A stretch of DNA of 64,000 nucleotides from Streptomyces tuirus (GCA_018195615.1 JAGTPG010000001.1:744001-808000); one strand, 5' to 3'. Shown: positions 16,250 to 27,322, counted from the stretch's first letter. Numbers and translations are program-made. The notes: generated by a model not told the origin, from the sequence alone.

Positions 16250-17298
16250 GGAACTCCCCTTCGTCGAGCCCGTGTTCACGGTTCGCCCGACGGAACCGGT
16301 CCAGGGCACTCCCCAGGGCCCGGAGACACCGAAGTCGAGCAGGAGGGGCAGCAGGGCGGCCGAGAAGTCGGCGCTGGACTCCAGCGGCAGCAGGGAGGGC
16401 AGGTTGTCGATGGCGATCAGGTCGAGCGGAGGTTCCTCGCGCAGCCGACGCACGGGGTCGTCCCAGGTGGTGGTGGTGTCGTAGACCGGGAGGACGTTGA
16501 GGGGGAGCCGACGTCGCACGTCACGTCGCAGAGGGTGCGCAGGCGGCGGTCCGGGGTGTCGAGGTCCTGCTCGCGGAGGAAGGGCAGGACCGGGGTGGTG
16601 GCGAGCACCGCGTTGACCATCACGTCGTGCCGCAGCAGGGCGCCGCGGTCCAGGTCTCGGGTCTCGGCGAGATCCCAGCAGGCCGGGTCGGCACCGGCGG
16701 TGGCGAAGGCCGTGCGGGCGCCTCGGCCGCTGCGGCCCAGGGCGCCGATGACCAGGCCGGTGAACTCGGGGTCGTCGGCGGCGGGCTTCAGCGTCTCGTC
16801 CAGTTCGCCCTTCGTCGTGGGCACGAGGGGCGCCCGCAGCCGGCCCCGGTGCTGGAGCACCGCCAGGGCCGCGCCCAGATAGCCGGCCCAGAACCCGAAG
16901 GCGGCGAGGCGCCGTCCGGTGTCGTCCGCCAGGTACTCCAGGTCGAACAGGGTCCCGCCTCCGGCGGCGAAGCGGCGCAGCAGGTCGCCCGCTCCCGGCT
17001 GGCCCTTGTAGGCGTGGCCGAAGAAGATGTGCCGGTGGGTCAGCTCGGCCGGGTCCGCGGGCAGTTCCTTCAGGCCGAGCACGACGGCGTCGCGCGGCGC
17101 CGACCCCCAGGAGCCCGCGGGGGCGACACGGCAGCCGGCCGCCTCGTACTCCTCGATCGGGAAGACGCGCTGTGGGGACTCCTCGACGGTCAGAGCCACT
17201 CCGTTGTCGACGAGCCGCCGGGCGTCGTCGGGCACGATCGGTGTGCGTCGCTCGGTCGTTCGGGCCTCGTGGCGCAGCCACAGATGGAGCTCGGTCAT
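16239..17298 (-). CDS. saccharopine dehydrogenase-like protein (LYS1 / alanine dehydrogenase fold), frames restored
   Basis: Starts at ATG 17298 with LWLRHEARTTERRTPIVPDD, the conserved N-terminus of the alanine/saccharopine dehydrogenase fold, then LGLKELP and HIFFGHAYKGQ (LYS1-type). The C-terminal part LNVLPVYDTTTTWDDP and IDNLPSLLPLESS matches LYS1. Two breaks (G run 16501-16505; CCC near 16318-16322), each repaired by one base, give 353 residues ending in the overlap with the LYS9-like gene. Having both reaction-half enzymes adjacent suggests saccharopine or a related opine is made or degraded. The frameshifts match the general base-loss pattern. Confidence 0.7.
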
Positions 17299-17435
17299 AC
17301 GAGGTGGGCCTCCGGACGTGAGGCGCCGGCCGCTGAGGGCCGGCGCTCAAGGGGCGGACGTCCACGAAGCGTACGCGGACCGCCTACGGGTCGCGCACGA
17401 ATGCGCCCAGGTCACGTCGCGATTCGGAGCCTGTT

Positions 17436-18095
17436 TCAGGAGGAGCTGACGACCGCGTCCAGGTGGGGCAGGTGGTGGTCGAGGCGCTCCCGCTTGGTCC
17501 GCAGATACGTGATGTTGTTCTCGCACGGCGGGATCAGCAGCGGCACCTGCTCGGCGACACGGATGCCGTGGCTCACCAACGCCTCGCGCTTGCGCGGGTT
17601 GTTGGACATCAGACGGACGGACCGCACGCCGAGGTCGTCCAGGATGCGGGCGGCCACCCCGTAGTCGCGGGCGTCGACCGGCAGGCCGAGCGCGAGGTTG
17701 GCCTCGACGGTGTCCAGGCCCTCCGCCTGCAGGGCCATCGCGCGCAACTTGGCGAGCAGGCCGATGCCGCGGCCCTCATGCCCTCTGAGGTAGACGACGA
17801 CACCGGCGCCGGCGGAGACGACCGCACGCAGGGCGGCGTCGAGCTGGTCGCCGCACTCGCAGTGCTGGGAGCCGAAGGCGTCGCCGGTCAGGCACTCCGA
17901 GTGCAGCCGGATGAGGACGTCGTCCGTGCCGATCTCGCCGTAGACCAGAGCGACCTGTTCGTCCCCGCGGTCGTGGTCCATGTAGCCGATCGCCTGGAAT
18001 TTCCCGTACACGGTGGGCAAGGGGGCATTCACGACGCGTTCCACGCCGGTCCGCTGCGGAGCCTTCTTGCCGAGTACACCAATTTTTTCTGTCAT
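17436..18095 (-). CDS. ribA: GTP cyclohydrolase II homologue with Met-120 (FAPy-forming type)
   Basis: A 219-residue protein from ATG 18095. The zinc site is CLTGDAFGSQHCEC (C68, C79, C81), and RGHEGRGIGL is the GTP-binding segment. In E. coli RibA, Tyr-105 lies in KIRAYALQ; here the aligned residue is Met-120 (KLRAMALQ). From memory, the Streptomyces coelicolor homologue SCO6655 has this same substitution and stops at the formylamino-pyrimidine (FAPy) nucleotide without releasing formate. So this is probably not a riboflavin enzyme. It faces a creatininase-family gene 41 bp away that could remove the formyl group. Confidence 0.85.
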   Translation of the reverse strand: MTEKIGVLGKKAPQRTGVERVVNAPLPTVYGKFQAIGYMDHDRGDEQVALVYGEIGTDDVLIRLHSECLTGDAFGSQHCECGDQLDAALRAVVSAGAGVVVYLRGHEGRGIGLLAKLRAMALQAEGLDTVEANLALGLPVDARDYGVAARILDDLGVRSVRLMSNNPRKREALVSHGIRVAEQVPLLIPPCENNITYLRTKRERLDHHLPHLDAVVSSS

Positions 18096-18136
18096 GATTC
18101 TCGAGTTCCTAAGCAGAGACGAAAGGCCGTGACGAT

Positions 18137-18865
18137 ATGAGTGATCTGGTGCCGGCGGACACCACGGAAGACGTACGGACGCGGGGCGCCGGTGTCTCAC
18201 GGCAGGTCGCGGTGCTTCCCGTGGGGAGCTTCGAACAGCACGGTCCGTTCCTTCCGCTGGCGACCGACACGCTCGTGGCCTGTGCCGTCGCGCGGGAGAT
18301 AGCCGGCGCGTACCCGGTGCACCTCCTTCCTCCGGTGACGATCTCGTGCTCGCACGAGCACGCGGCCTGGCCGGGGACCGTCAGCATCTCCTCGTTGACC
18401 CTTCATGCGGTGGTACGGGACATAGCGGCTTCGCTCCGCCGGTCGGGCGTCGACGCCCTGGTGGTGGTCAACGGGCACGGCGGAAACTACGTGCTGGGCA
18501 ACGTCGTTCAGGAATCCTCCGCCCGCGGCGAGCGGATGGCGCTCTTCCCGGCCGCGGAGGACTGGGAGGCGGCGCGGGAGCGGGCGAGTGTGGTCACCTC
18601 GCTGCTCACCGACATGCACGCGGGGGAAATAGAGACCTCCATCCTGCTGCACGCTCATCCCGAAATGCTCCGTCCCGGTTATGAGACCGCTGATTTCGTC
18701 GCTGACGACCGGCGTCATCTGCTCACCCTCGGCATGTCCGGCTATACCGATTCCGGTGTCATCGGCCGTCCTTCGCTGGGTTCGGCGGAAAAAGGGAAGG
18801 AACTCCTGGCGAGCCTGGCGGATTCATTCGGCGCGTATTTCTCGCTGCTGACCTCCGACGCGTAG
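18137..18865 (+). CDS. creatininase-family amidohydrolase (possible FAPy deformylase)
   Basis: A 242-residue protein from ATG 18137 after GAAAGG. The metal-site motifs are GSFEQHGPFLPLATD (about 33-47), VVNGHGGN (about 113-120) and DMHAGEIETS (about 160-169), all diagnostic of the creatininase family. One archaeal branch, ArfB, deformylates FAPy in flavin and deazaflavin biosynthesis. Divergence by 41 bp from a GTP cyclohydrolase that should release FAPy makes that reaction the leading hypothesis. Other members act on creatinine, mycofactocin precursors or lactams. Confidence 0.75.
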   Translation: MSDLVPADTTEDVRTRGAGVSRQVAVLPVGSFEQHGPFLPLATDTLVACAVAREIAGAYPVHLLPPVTISCSHEHAAWPGTVSISSLTLHAVVRDIAASLRRSGVDALVVVNGHGGNYVLGNVVQESSARGERMALFPAAEDWEAARERASVVTSLLTDMHAGEIETSILLHAHPEMLRPGYETADFVADDRRHLLTLGMSGYTDSGVIGRPSLGSAEKGKELLASLADSFGAYFSLLTSDA

Positions 18866-20147
18866 TCACCCGCGGCCCGCGGCCGGGTCCCGGGTCCGCC
18901 CCGACGGCCCGGGACTCCGCACGCAGGCCCGTGTACCAGCGGGCGACGAGTACGACGAGGCCGGGCAGGCTCGCCACCAGGCTGAGCACGCCGTAGACGA
19001 CCGCGACCGCGAGGCCACGCCCGGCCCCGAGGCCCGCGGCGCCGAACGCCCAGGCGGTGACGCCCTCCCGGGGTCCCCAGCCGCCGACATTCAGCGGCAG
19101 GCCCATCGCCAGCAGGGCGAGGACCGCGAGCGGTACCAGGACGGCCACGGAGGCGGCGGCTCCGGCGACGCGGGCGGCGAGCACGAACATGGCGACGTAA
19201 CCTGCCAGAACGACCACGGAGCTGACAATGACTCCGGGCCCGTTGCGGCGCGACAGCAGCCCTTCCCGTGCCTCGGCGAGCGTGCCGCGCAGCGCCCGGC
19301 CCCGGCGGGAGGGCGCCGCCCGGTTCATGCGCAGGGCGAGGACGACGGCGAGCGCGCCGAGTGCGGCCAGCACCGCGAGCGGGGCGATGTGCCGGGCCTC
19401 GGCCAGCACCGGGGACGGCATGGTCAGCAGGACCACGGCCCCGACGGCGAACAGCGCGATCTGCCCGGCGGCCCGTTCCAGTACGACGGCCTTCACGCCC
19501 CGCCGCACGTCCCCCTCGCTCTGCCCGTGCCGCACCGCCCGGTGCACGTCACCGAGGATGCCGCCGGGCAGGGCCGCGTTGAGGAACAGCGCCCGGTAGT
19601 AGTCGGCGACGGCCGGCCCGAACGGCAGCCGGATCCTCAGGCCCCGGGCCACGAGCGCCCAACGCCATGCGCTGAACACGGTGGTGACGAGCCCGATCCC
19701 GAGTGCCACCAGCAGTGTCGGCCCGTCGATCCGGCTCAGCCCGTCGAGAAAGACCCCGGTACCGAGTCGCCACATCAGCACACCGAGGATGACGACTCCG
19801 GCGAAGGTGCCCAGGTGGGTGCGGACCCTGGGGGAGCCGAGCCGGGCGAGGCCGCCGCGGATGCGACGACGGGGCGACGGGGCGGGAGCGTCACCGCCGC
19901 TGGGGTCTGAGGCCTGCTGGGCGGTGAGGGAAAGGGCTTCGGAGTCGTCACCGCCGCTGGGGTCTGAGGCCTGCGGGGCAGTGACGGACGAGGCTTCGGA
20001 GCCGGTTGCGACCGTGTCGCGGGTGCCGGGCCCGAGGCCGCTGCCGGTCTCCGCGAACCACTCCGCGTCGACGGGCGTCAGCCGGTCACGCACCCCGGCC
20101 GCCGCACCCCGCTCCACCGCCTTCGTTCCCGTCGCCTGGGGGCTCAT
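18759..20147 (-). CDS. lysylphosphatidylglycerol-synthase-TM/AglD-like membrane protein
   Basis: A 462-residue protein; ATG 20147 overlaps the methyltransferase stop. The first ~95 residues are a low-complexity cytosolic region with a 19-residue tandem repeat. Then about eight hydrophobic spans follow, with the family landmarks SAWRWALVARGL, YYRALFLNAALPGGILGDVH (about 200-220) and LNVGGWGPREGV (about 345-357). The domain (UPF0104/PF03706 type) is found in flippases and lipid-associated transferases. The last ~35 residues run 107 bp antisense into the creatininase gene; the true end may be nearer 18866 if a base is wrong. It is part of the leftward pterin/glycan operon. Confidence 0.75.
   Translation of the reverse strand: MSPQATGTKAVERGAAAGVRDRLTPVDAEWFAETGSGLGPGTRDTVATGSEASSVTAPQASDPSGGDDSEALSLTAQQASDPSGGDAPAPSPRRRIRGGLARLGSPRVRTHLGTFAGVVILGVLMWRLGTGVFLDGLSRIDGPTLLVALGIGLVTTVFSAWRWALVARGLRIRLPFGPAVADYYRALFLNAALPGGILGDVHRAVRHGQSEGDVRRGVKAVVLERAAGQIALFAVGAVVLLTMPSPVLAEARHIAPLAVLAALGALAVVLALRMNRAAPSRRGRALRGTLAEAREGLLSRRNGPGVIVSSVVVLAGYVAMFVLAARVAGAAASVAVLVPLAVLALLAMGLPLNVGGWGPREGVTAWAFGAAGLGAGRGLAVAVVYGVLSLVASLPGLVVLVARWYTGLRAESRAVGADPGPGRGPRVTTRRRSAARNTRRMNPPGSPGVPSLFPPNPAKDGR
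19890..20003. repeat. 57-bp tandem repeat in the flippase-like gene
   Basis: Two adjacent copies (19890-19946, 19947-20003) differ at about 9 positions and encode SEALSLTAQQASDPSGGDA and SEASSVTAPQASDPSGGDD. It is in frame, so copy number changes only the length of the N-terminal tail. Confidence 0.8.
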
Positions 20148-21132
20148 GACGCTCCGCCCGCCGGGCGGCACAGGGCCAGCAGGTCGGTGTGGTGGACCGT
20201 CACACGCAACTCCCCGGCCCGGCAGGCGGACAGGCGTTCGGCCAGGTACGCGTCGGCCTGGGCCCGCAGCTCGGGGCGTTGCTCGACGGCGGCGCCGACC
20301 CAGCCGCGCAGCCACTGTTCCGTGAGCGCCGCCTGGTCGGGGCCGAGCCGCCAGGGGCTCGGATGCAGCCGTACCGTCGCGCCGTTCTCGGAGAACGCCT
20401 CGGCCGCCGCCGTGACCGCGTCGGGGCCGAGCAGGCCGTCACGGCGCTGGTGGTCGTTGAACGCCCGGGCGATCTCCTCGTCCAGGGGGTGGGAGGGGGT
20501 CAGCTCCACGCGCCCGGCGACGGACAGCGTCAGCAGCGCGGGGCAGCCGGCTCCGGCACAGGCGGCGGCGAGGGTGTCGACCTCCTCGCGGGTGAGGACG
20601 TCCAGCAGCGCGGACGCCGTCACCAGGGACGCGCCGTGCAGGGCGTCCGGAGTGAGGCGGGCGACGTCACCGCGCCGCGTCTCCACACTCACCCGGCTGC
20701 CGTCGGCGCCGGAGCGCGGGGAGGCGACCGCCGCGAAGTGCAGCAGGTAGGGGTCGCGGTCGTGCAGGATCCAGTGCTGGGCCCCGTCCAGGCGGGGCGC
20801 GAGCCAGCGGCCCATCGAGCCGGTGCCGCAGCCCAGGTCGTGGATGACGACCCCGCCCGACTTGCCCGGCAGGTTGGCGAGCCGGATGCGCAAGGGGTCG
20901 AGCAGGTCGTGAGCCCGTGCGGCGGCGTCGGCCGGCTCCCGCAACTCCAGCCACTCGGGCGCGTAGCGGGGCGGATCGTCGGGTCCGGCCTCGCGCAGCT
21001 TCACCGTGGGCCGCGAGCCGGGCTTGCCGCTGGGTCCCGCGCCCGGAATCACGCCGTCCATCGCCTCGGCAGCCTCCCTCGGCCCGGGTTGGGACGGAAT
21101 CATCCCGTTCTGGTGGGTCGTCGCGGGGTTCG

Positions 21133-21136
<4 letters not shown>
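20144..21136 (-). CDS. SAM-dependent methyltransferase
   Basis: A 330-residue class I methyltransferase. ATG 21136 overlaps the glycosyltransferase stop and its own stop overlaps the membrane-protein start. Motif I is VIHDLGCGTGSMGRWLAPRL (about 98-117), followed by an acidic residue in ILHDRDPYL and the post-motif VTASALLDVLTREEVD. The 90-residue N-terminal extension (RYAPEWLELREPADAAARAH) could be a substrate-recognition part. The acceptor is unknown; operon context suggests a pterin-derived or lipid-linked glycoside. Confidence 0.8.
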
Positions 21137-22814
<1,678 letters not shown>

Positions 22815-22921
22815 TCAGCGTCGGGTACGTCTTTTCTCAGGTCAGGCGCTCTTGTCGGGACGATGTCGTACCGGATGGAACGAATCGTCAGCCGATGCGT
22901 CAATCGCTCTCTTGGTACGCG

Positions 22922-23902
22922 TCAGTCGCTCTCGTCGTAGCGGACGCGGTGGCAGAGCGCCGGGATCTCCCCGGAGGCGAGCTTCGGCAGGACGTCCGGC
23001 AGCTCCTCGAAGTGGGACTCGCCGGTGACGAGGGCGTCGAGAGCCGGGTCGGCGAGCAGGTCCAGGGCCAGGGCGAGCCGGTCGGCGTAGGTGCGGTGGG
23101 GGCGGGCCGGGGAGACGGTGCCGACCTGGCTGGAGCGGATGACGAGCCGCCGTGAGTGGAAGGCCTCGCCGAGCGGCACGCTCACCTGCCGGTCGCCGTA
23201 CCAGCTCAGTTCGAGGACGGTTCCCTCGGCGGTGAGGAGTTCCAGGGACCTGGCGAGGCCCTGCTCGGTGGCGCTGGCGTGGACGACCAGGTCGCAGCCG
23301 CCGTCGGCGTCTTCGGGAGAGGCGAAGCCGACACCGAGCGCCTCGGCGACCTTGGCGCGGGACGGATCGGCGTCGACCAATTGCACACGTACACCCGGGA
23401 ACCGGGCGAGCAGCGCGGCCACCGAGCAGCCGACCATACCGCCGCCGACCACGGCGATCCGGTCGCCGAGCAGGGGCGCGGCGTCCCACAGGGCGTTGAC
23501 GGCGGTCTCCACCGTCCCGGCCAGCACGGCGCGTTCGGCGGGCACGGTGTCCGGCACGGGAGTCACGGCACTCGCCGGCACGACGTACCGGGTCTGGTGC
23601 GGATGGAGGGAGAACACCGCACGGCCGACGAGCGCTTCCGGCCCCTCCTCCACCACACCGACGTTGAGGTAGCCGTACTTCACCGGCCCGGGGAAGTCGC
23701 CTTCCTGGAACGGCGCCCGCATGGCCGTACGCTGGCTGACGGGTACGCCACCACGGAAGACGAGCGTCTCCGTGCCGCGGCTCACGCCGGAGAACAGCGT
23801 GCGGACCAGCACCTCGCCCGCGCCGGGGTCCGGCAGGGCGACATCCCGGATCGCGCCTCGGCCAGGCGAGTCGATCCAGAACGCACGTGCGGTGTGCTTC
23901 AT
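22922..23902 (-). CDS. MDR-family dehydrogenase (BchC-like, catalytic zinc ligands not visible)
   Basis: A 326-residue protein; ATG 23902 follows AGGAGGACTT, one of the best ribosome binding sites here. [20 protein letters not shown] opens the GroES-like domain, and [20 protein letters not shown] (about 148-167) is the NAD(P) Rossmann motif. The usual Cys and GHE zinc ligands are replaced ([20 protein letters not shown]), as in BchC-like members. It lies upstream of the PTPS homologue across a 194-bp gap and probably oxidises or reduces a side chain of the cluster's product. Confidence 0.8.
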   Translation of the reverse strand: MKHTARAFWIDSPGRGAIRDVALPDPGAGEVLVRTLFSGVSRGTETLVFRGGVPVSQRTAMRAPFQEGDFPGPVKYGYLNVGVVEEGPEALVGRAVFSLHPHQTRYVVPASAVTPVPDTVPAERAVLAGTVETAVNALWDAAPLLGDRIAVVGGGMVGCSVAALLARFPGVRVQLVDADPSRAKVAEALGVGFASPEDADGGCDLVVHASATEQGLARSLELLTAEGTVLELSWYGDRQVSVPLGEAFHSRRLVIRSSQVGTVSPARPHRTYADRLALALDLLADPALDALVTGESHFEELPDVLPKLASGEIPALCHRVRYDESD

Positions 23903-24010
23903 CGAAGTCCTCCTGAACGATCGGGAAGCTGCTTGCGTACCGAGGGGTGCACAGGCCGCGCACAAGGTAGCGGCGTTGATCGACTCTGTCACACGGCCGG
24001 AGGGTGTTCG

Positions 24011-24781
24011 GTGGCCCTGAACAACACTTACGACGCGAGGCTCGTACAGCAGGAGACCGCCGTGGGGGCGGGAGCGCAGGTCCTGCTGCTGGCCCTGATC
24101 GGCACGGCGATCGGGATGGGCCCGGCGGGCTGGCTGACCGGCCTCGCGTTCGCGATCGCCACGTGGGCGGTGCTCTCCCGGGCCCTGCACCGCTCGCGGC
24201 TGCGCTCCTTCGGCGCGGCGAACCGGGTCACCCTCGGCCGGGCCACCCTCGTCGGCGGGGTCACCGCACTCGTCGCGGACTCCTTCCAGAGCTCGCCGCC
24301 GGTGTCGCTGTTCGTCGGACTCACGGCGGTGGCCCTGATCCTCGACGGCGTCGACGGCAAGGTGGCCCGCCGCACCGGCACCTCGACCCCGCTGGGCGCG
24401 CGCTTCGACATGGAGGTCGACGCGTTCCTGATCCTGGTGCTGAGCGTGTACGTGTCCATGCAGTTGGGCCCGTGGGTGCTGCTGATCGGCGGCATGCGGT
24501 ACGTCTTCGTCGCCGCGGCCAAGGTGTGGCCCTGGCTGACCGCGGCACTCCCGCCGAGCACCGCACGCAAGACGGTCGCGGCGCTCCAGGGCGTGCTGTT
24601 GCTGCTGGCGGGCGCCGATCTGCTGCCGTACGCGGCCAACTTCGGTGTGGCGGCGCTGGCTCTGGGCCTGCTGGTGTGGTCGTTCGGACGTGACGTGCTG
24701 TGGCTGTACCGGACCTCGCGGACCGAGGAGTCCGACGAGTCCTCGGCCCCGCGGCGGGTGCGGGAACTGGTCGCGGGCTGA
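24011..24781 (+). CDS. CDP-alcohol phosphatidyltransferase
   Basis: A 256-residue integral membrane enzyme, GTG 24011. The catalytic signature DG(x)2AR(x)8G(x)3D(x)3D is present as [13 protein letters not shown] ... GARFDMEVD (about 115-142). About six hydrophobic spans surround it. It transfers a phospho-diacylglycerol or similar from a CDP-alcohol to an alcohol. It diverges from the MDR gene by 108 bp, which links it to the cluster by position. The acceptor (inositol-P, glycerol-P or other) cannot be told. Confidence 0.85.
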   Translation: MALNNTYDARLVQQETAVGAGAQVLLLALIGTAIGMGPAGWLTGLAFAIATWAVLSRALHRSRLRSFGAANRVTLGRATLVGGVTALVADSFQSSPPVSLFVGLTAVALILDGVDGKVARRTGTSTPLGARFDMEVDAFLILVLSVYVSMQLGPWVLLIGGMRYVFVAAAKVWPWLTAALPPSTARKTVAALQGVLLLLAGADLLPYAANFGVAALALGLLVWSFGRDVLWLYRTSRTEESDESSAPRRVRELVAG

Positions 24782-24793
24782 CGCCCGGCCGGG

Positions 24794-25177
24794 TCAGCTG
24801 TCGAACCGGCCGCGCGCTGCCTCGATATGGCCGAGGTGCTGGTGGGTCCAGCCGCAGAGCAGGTCGACCGTGGCGCGCAGGGCCCGGCCCGGCCCGGTCA
24901 GCGTGTACTCGACCTTCGGCGGCACGGTGGGATGCACCTTCCGGTCGACCAGGCCGTTCCGCTCCAGCATCCGCAGGTTCTGCGTCAGCATCTTGTGGCT
25001 GACGCCCTCGACCTCGTCGCGCAACTCGCTGAAGCGCAGGGTGCGTTCGCCGAGGGCCTCGATGATGAGCAGCGCCCATTTGTTGGCCACGTCCGAGAAG
25101 ATCTCCCGGGCGAGGGAGTCCGCCCGCCGCAGGTCCGCGTCCTCGGGCAGGCCGGCCAACTGCTGCTTGGTCACCAT
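24794..25177 (-). CDS. HxlR-family transcriptional regulator
   Basis: A 127-residue winged-helix regulator with ATG 25177. FSDVANKWALLIIEALGERT, RFSELRDEVEGVSHKMLTQN and RMLERNGLVDRKVHP are the family hallmarks. It diverges from a RidA-type gene; inverted 8-bp sites flank the promoter gap (25179-25249). Members often sense aldehydes, quinones or redox state, sometimes through a Cys. The only cysteine here is in the C-terminal LLCGWTHQH, so the signal is unclear. Confidence 0.85.
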   Translation of the reverse strand: MVTKQQLAGLPEDADLRRADSLAREIFSDVANKWALLIIEALGERTLRFSELRDEVEGVSHKMLTQNLRMLERNGLVDRKVHPTVPPKVEYTLTGPGRALRATVDLLCGWTHQHLGHIEAARGRFDS

Positions 25178-25178
25178 C

Positions 25179-25249
25179 TGGTTACTCCGTCACCGAAAAG
25201 TGCGTTCTTCCAGGTCGGCGTTCACTCTCCTACGGTTTCCCAGTAACCA
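25179..25249. promoter_or_regulatory. inverted operator sites between hxlR-type gene and ridA-type gene
   Basis: TGGTTACT (25179-25186) and AGTAACCA (25242-25249) are perfect inverted copies placed at each end of the 114-bp divergent promoter gap. One touches the regulator start. HxlR proteins bind such short dyads, so these are the likely binding sites controlling both genes. Confidence 0.5.
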
Positions 25250-25291
25250 CAAGAGAGCGCGGTTTCCGCGCTCGGCGGAAGGACGGGAACC

Positions 25292-25693
25292 ATGACCACC
25301 ATCGACGTCTACGACCACGGCATACCGGCCGAGAGCCACTTCGGCTACGCGCAGGCGATCAGGTCCGGCGATCTGATCCATGTCTCCGGGCAACTCTCGT
25401 TCGACGAGGCGGGCGGCTTCCGCCCCGAGGACGACGTAGCCGCCCAGCTCGAGCAGACCTACGTCAACCTCGACAAGGTCCTGGCCCACTTCGGCGTCAC
25501 CCGCAACCAGATCGTCTCCCAGACGCTGTACGTGGTGGGCCTGATCCGCAACGCCGAGGTGGTGGCGGAGGGCAACCGGGCGTACTTCGGCGCCCACCGC
25601 CCGGTCAGCACGGCACTCGGCGTCACCGAACTGACCTTCCCCGGCCAGACGGTCGAGATCAGCTGTGTCATCGACACCACGCTGCCCGCTTGA
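25292..25693 (+). CDS. RidA/YjgF family protein
   Basis: A 133-residue protein from ATG 25292 after GGAAGGACGGG. The family features are visible: YAQAIRSGDLIHVSGQLSFD, QLEQTYVNLDKVLAHFG, and RPVSTALGVTELTFPGQTVE. The catalytic Arg of true RidA (SRxCVEVARLP region) is replaced, so it may belong to a Rid subgroup without imine-deaminase activity. It is regulated in concert with the adjacent HxlR gene. Confidence 0.8.
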   Translation: MTTIDVYDHGIPAESHFGYAQAIRSGDLIHVSGQLSFDEAGGFRPEDDVAAQLEQTYVNLDKVLAHFGVTRNQIVSQTLYVVGLIRNAEVVAEGNRAYFGAHRPVSTALGVTELTFPGQTVEISCVIDTTLPA

Positions 25694-25701
25694 ATCGCTG
25701 A

Positions 25702-27207
25702 TCAGCGGCGCGTCCCGGCCCCCACCAGGGTCCGCTCGTAGGGATCGAGGATCACGCCCCGGACCTCGGTGGAGACACCGGCGATGATCTGCTGGTGGGC
25801 GAGCGGCACGACCGCGTCCGTGCCGAGGATCTCGGCCTCGGCGGCCATGGCGGCGTCCTGCCGCTCACCGGTGCCGTCGGTCCCGTCGGCCTTCTTCACG
25901 GCCCGGTCGACGTTCTTGTCGCAGAGCAGGGCCAGGTTGTAGCCGCCGTCGCAGCTGTAGTCGCCGGCGAGGATGCCCACGGGGTCGCCGGTGTCCAGCA
26001 GGCTGTTGCGGGCTCCTATGAACGCGTCGAACTTCCCGGCCAGCGCGTCGCTCTCCAGCCGCGAGTACTCGCGCACCTCCAGCTTCACCTGGAAGCCGGC
26101 CTTCTGGAGCTGTTGTTGCACCACCTGGGCGACCTCGGGGAGTTCGGGCCGGTTGTCGTAGGTGGCGAGGGTGATCCGGGTACCGTCGGGCCGGGCCGCG
26201 TCCGCGCGTCCGGCCGGCTTCACCCGCTTGCTCTCGGCCCAGGTGACGGCGGGGCCGTAGATGCCCGCGCCGGGGTCGGCGTATCCCTCGAAGACGCCCT
26301 TGACGATGGCGGAGGAGTCGACCGCCTCACGGGCGGCGGCACGCAGTTTCGGGTCCTTGAAGGGCCCGGACTCGGTGTTGAGCTGCAGGCTGGTGGTACG
26401 GGTCGTGCCCGCTTCCTTCAGGGTGGCCTTGTCGAGCGTGGCGGCCTGGGCGACGGGGATCGCCTCGGCGATGTCCACGTCGCCGGTGCGCACCGCGTTG
26501 GCACGCGCGGTGCCGTCCTTGACGAAGCGCGCGTCGATGCCGGAGGCCTGGGCGCGGCCTCCCCAGTAGTCGTCGAAACGGTCGAGGGTGGCGGAGCCGC
26601 CGCCGTTGACCTCGGTGATCTCGAAGGGGCCGGTGGCGGTGCCGACCGGGTCGGGGTTGCCCTTGCCGTACGCCTTCGGGGAGAGGATCGCCAGGCCGGG
26701 GCTGGACAGACGCATGGGCAGGACGGGATCGGCCGTAGCGGTGGTGATACGTATGCGGCGGCTGCCGTCGGCCTCGGCGTCGAGGGTGACACCGGCGAGG
26801 GCGGCGGGGGCGGGCTTGGCCTGCGTGGCGCGGGTGAGGGCATCGGCCACGGCCTTCGGGGTGACGTCCGTGCCGTCCTGGAAGGCGGCGTCGCGCAGGG
26901 TGAACTGCCAGGTGCGGTCGTCCTCCCGGCGCCAGGACTGGGCGAGCGCGGGGGTGGCGCCGCCGTTGGCGTCCAGAGCGGTCAAGCCCTCGGTGACGCC
27001 GAGCCGGCTGAGCAACGTGGCGTCGGCTCCGTACGGCGAGAAGTTCTCGGCGGGCGGGAAGGCGAGGGCGACGCGCAGCCGGGAGCCCGGTTGCCCGCCG
27101 TCCGACGACGACTCCCCGCCGGAGGATGCGAAGCAGCCGGCCAGGCCGGGGAGGAGGGCCAGGGCTGCGAGGAACCTGAAGGGACTCTCAATGCTTGTAA
27201 CACGCAC
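25702..27207 (-). CDS. ABC-transporter substrate-binding lipoprotein (peptide/nickel family)
   Basis: A protein of about 501 residues from GTG 27207; the exact start is uncertain. The signal peptide FRFLAALALLPGLAGCFASS ends in a lipobox (LAGC). Core motifs follow the SBP family 5 pattern: AFPPAENFSPYGADATLLSR, AQSWRREDDRTWQFTLRDAA, FQDGTDVTPKAVADALTRA. It would bind peptides, opines or nickel complexes at the cell surface. No permease or ATPase genes adjoin it, so it is an orphan or serves a distant transporter. A CooC-like ATPase is divergent, hinting at nickel. Confidence 0.8.
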   Translation of the reverse strand: MRVTSIESPFRFLAALALLPGLAGCFASSGGESSSDGGQPGSRLRVALAFPPAENFSPYGADATLLSRLGVTEGLTALDANGGATPALAQSWRREDDRTWQFTLRDAAFQDGTDVTPKAVADALTRATQAKPAPAALAGVTLDAEADGSRRIRITTATADPVLPMRLSSPGLAILSPKAYGKGNPDPVGTATGPFEITEVNGGGSATLDRFDDYWGGRAQASGIDARFVKDGTARANAVRTGDVDIAEAIPVAQAATLDKATLKEAGTTRTTSLQLNTESGPFKDPKLRAAAREAVDSSAIVKGVFEGYADPGAGIYGPAVTWAESKRVKPAGRADAARPDGTRITLATYDNRPELPEVAQVVQQQLQKAGFQVKLEVREYSRLESDALAGKFDAFIGARNSLLDTGDPVGILAGDYSCDGGYNLALLCDKNVDRAVKKADGTDGTGERQDAAMAAEAEILGTDAVVPLAHQQIIAGVSTEVRGVILDPYERTLVGAGTRR

Positions 27208-27224
27208 TTGCACAGCATATGCAC
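27208..27224. promoter_or_regulatory. Nur-like dyad upstream of the SBP gene
   Basis: TTGCAC and ATGCAC (27208-27213, 27219-27224) are separated by 5 bp, close to the nickel-regulator Nur box TTGCAA-N5-TTGCAA. It overlaps the start region of the lipoprotein, so it could repress that gene with nickel. The match is partial. Confidence 0.25.
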
Positions 27225-27291
27225 CAGGGCAGGCCCCGATCGGCCCAGAAAATTTGACAGTGGCGACGGCCACTCCCTAAACCTAACCACA

Positions 27292-27306
27292 TGACATCCA
27301 TTTTCA
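27292..27306. promoter_or_regulatory. Zur-like 15-mer upstream of the CooC-like gene
   Basis: TGACATCCATTTTCA matches the actinobacterial Zur box (TGAAAATGATTTTCA) at 11 of 15 positions, including the complete right arm. It lies 17 bp upstream of the GTG at 27323. It is a candidate metal-responsive operator, not a firm call. Confidence 0.25.
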
Positions 27307-27322
27307 AAAAGGTGGGACGGTC

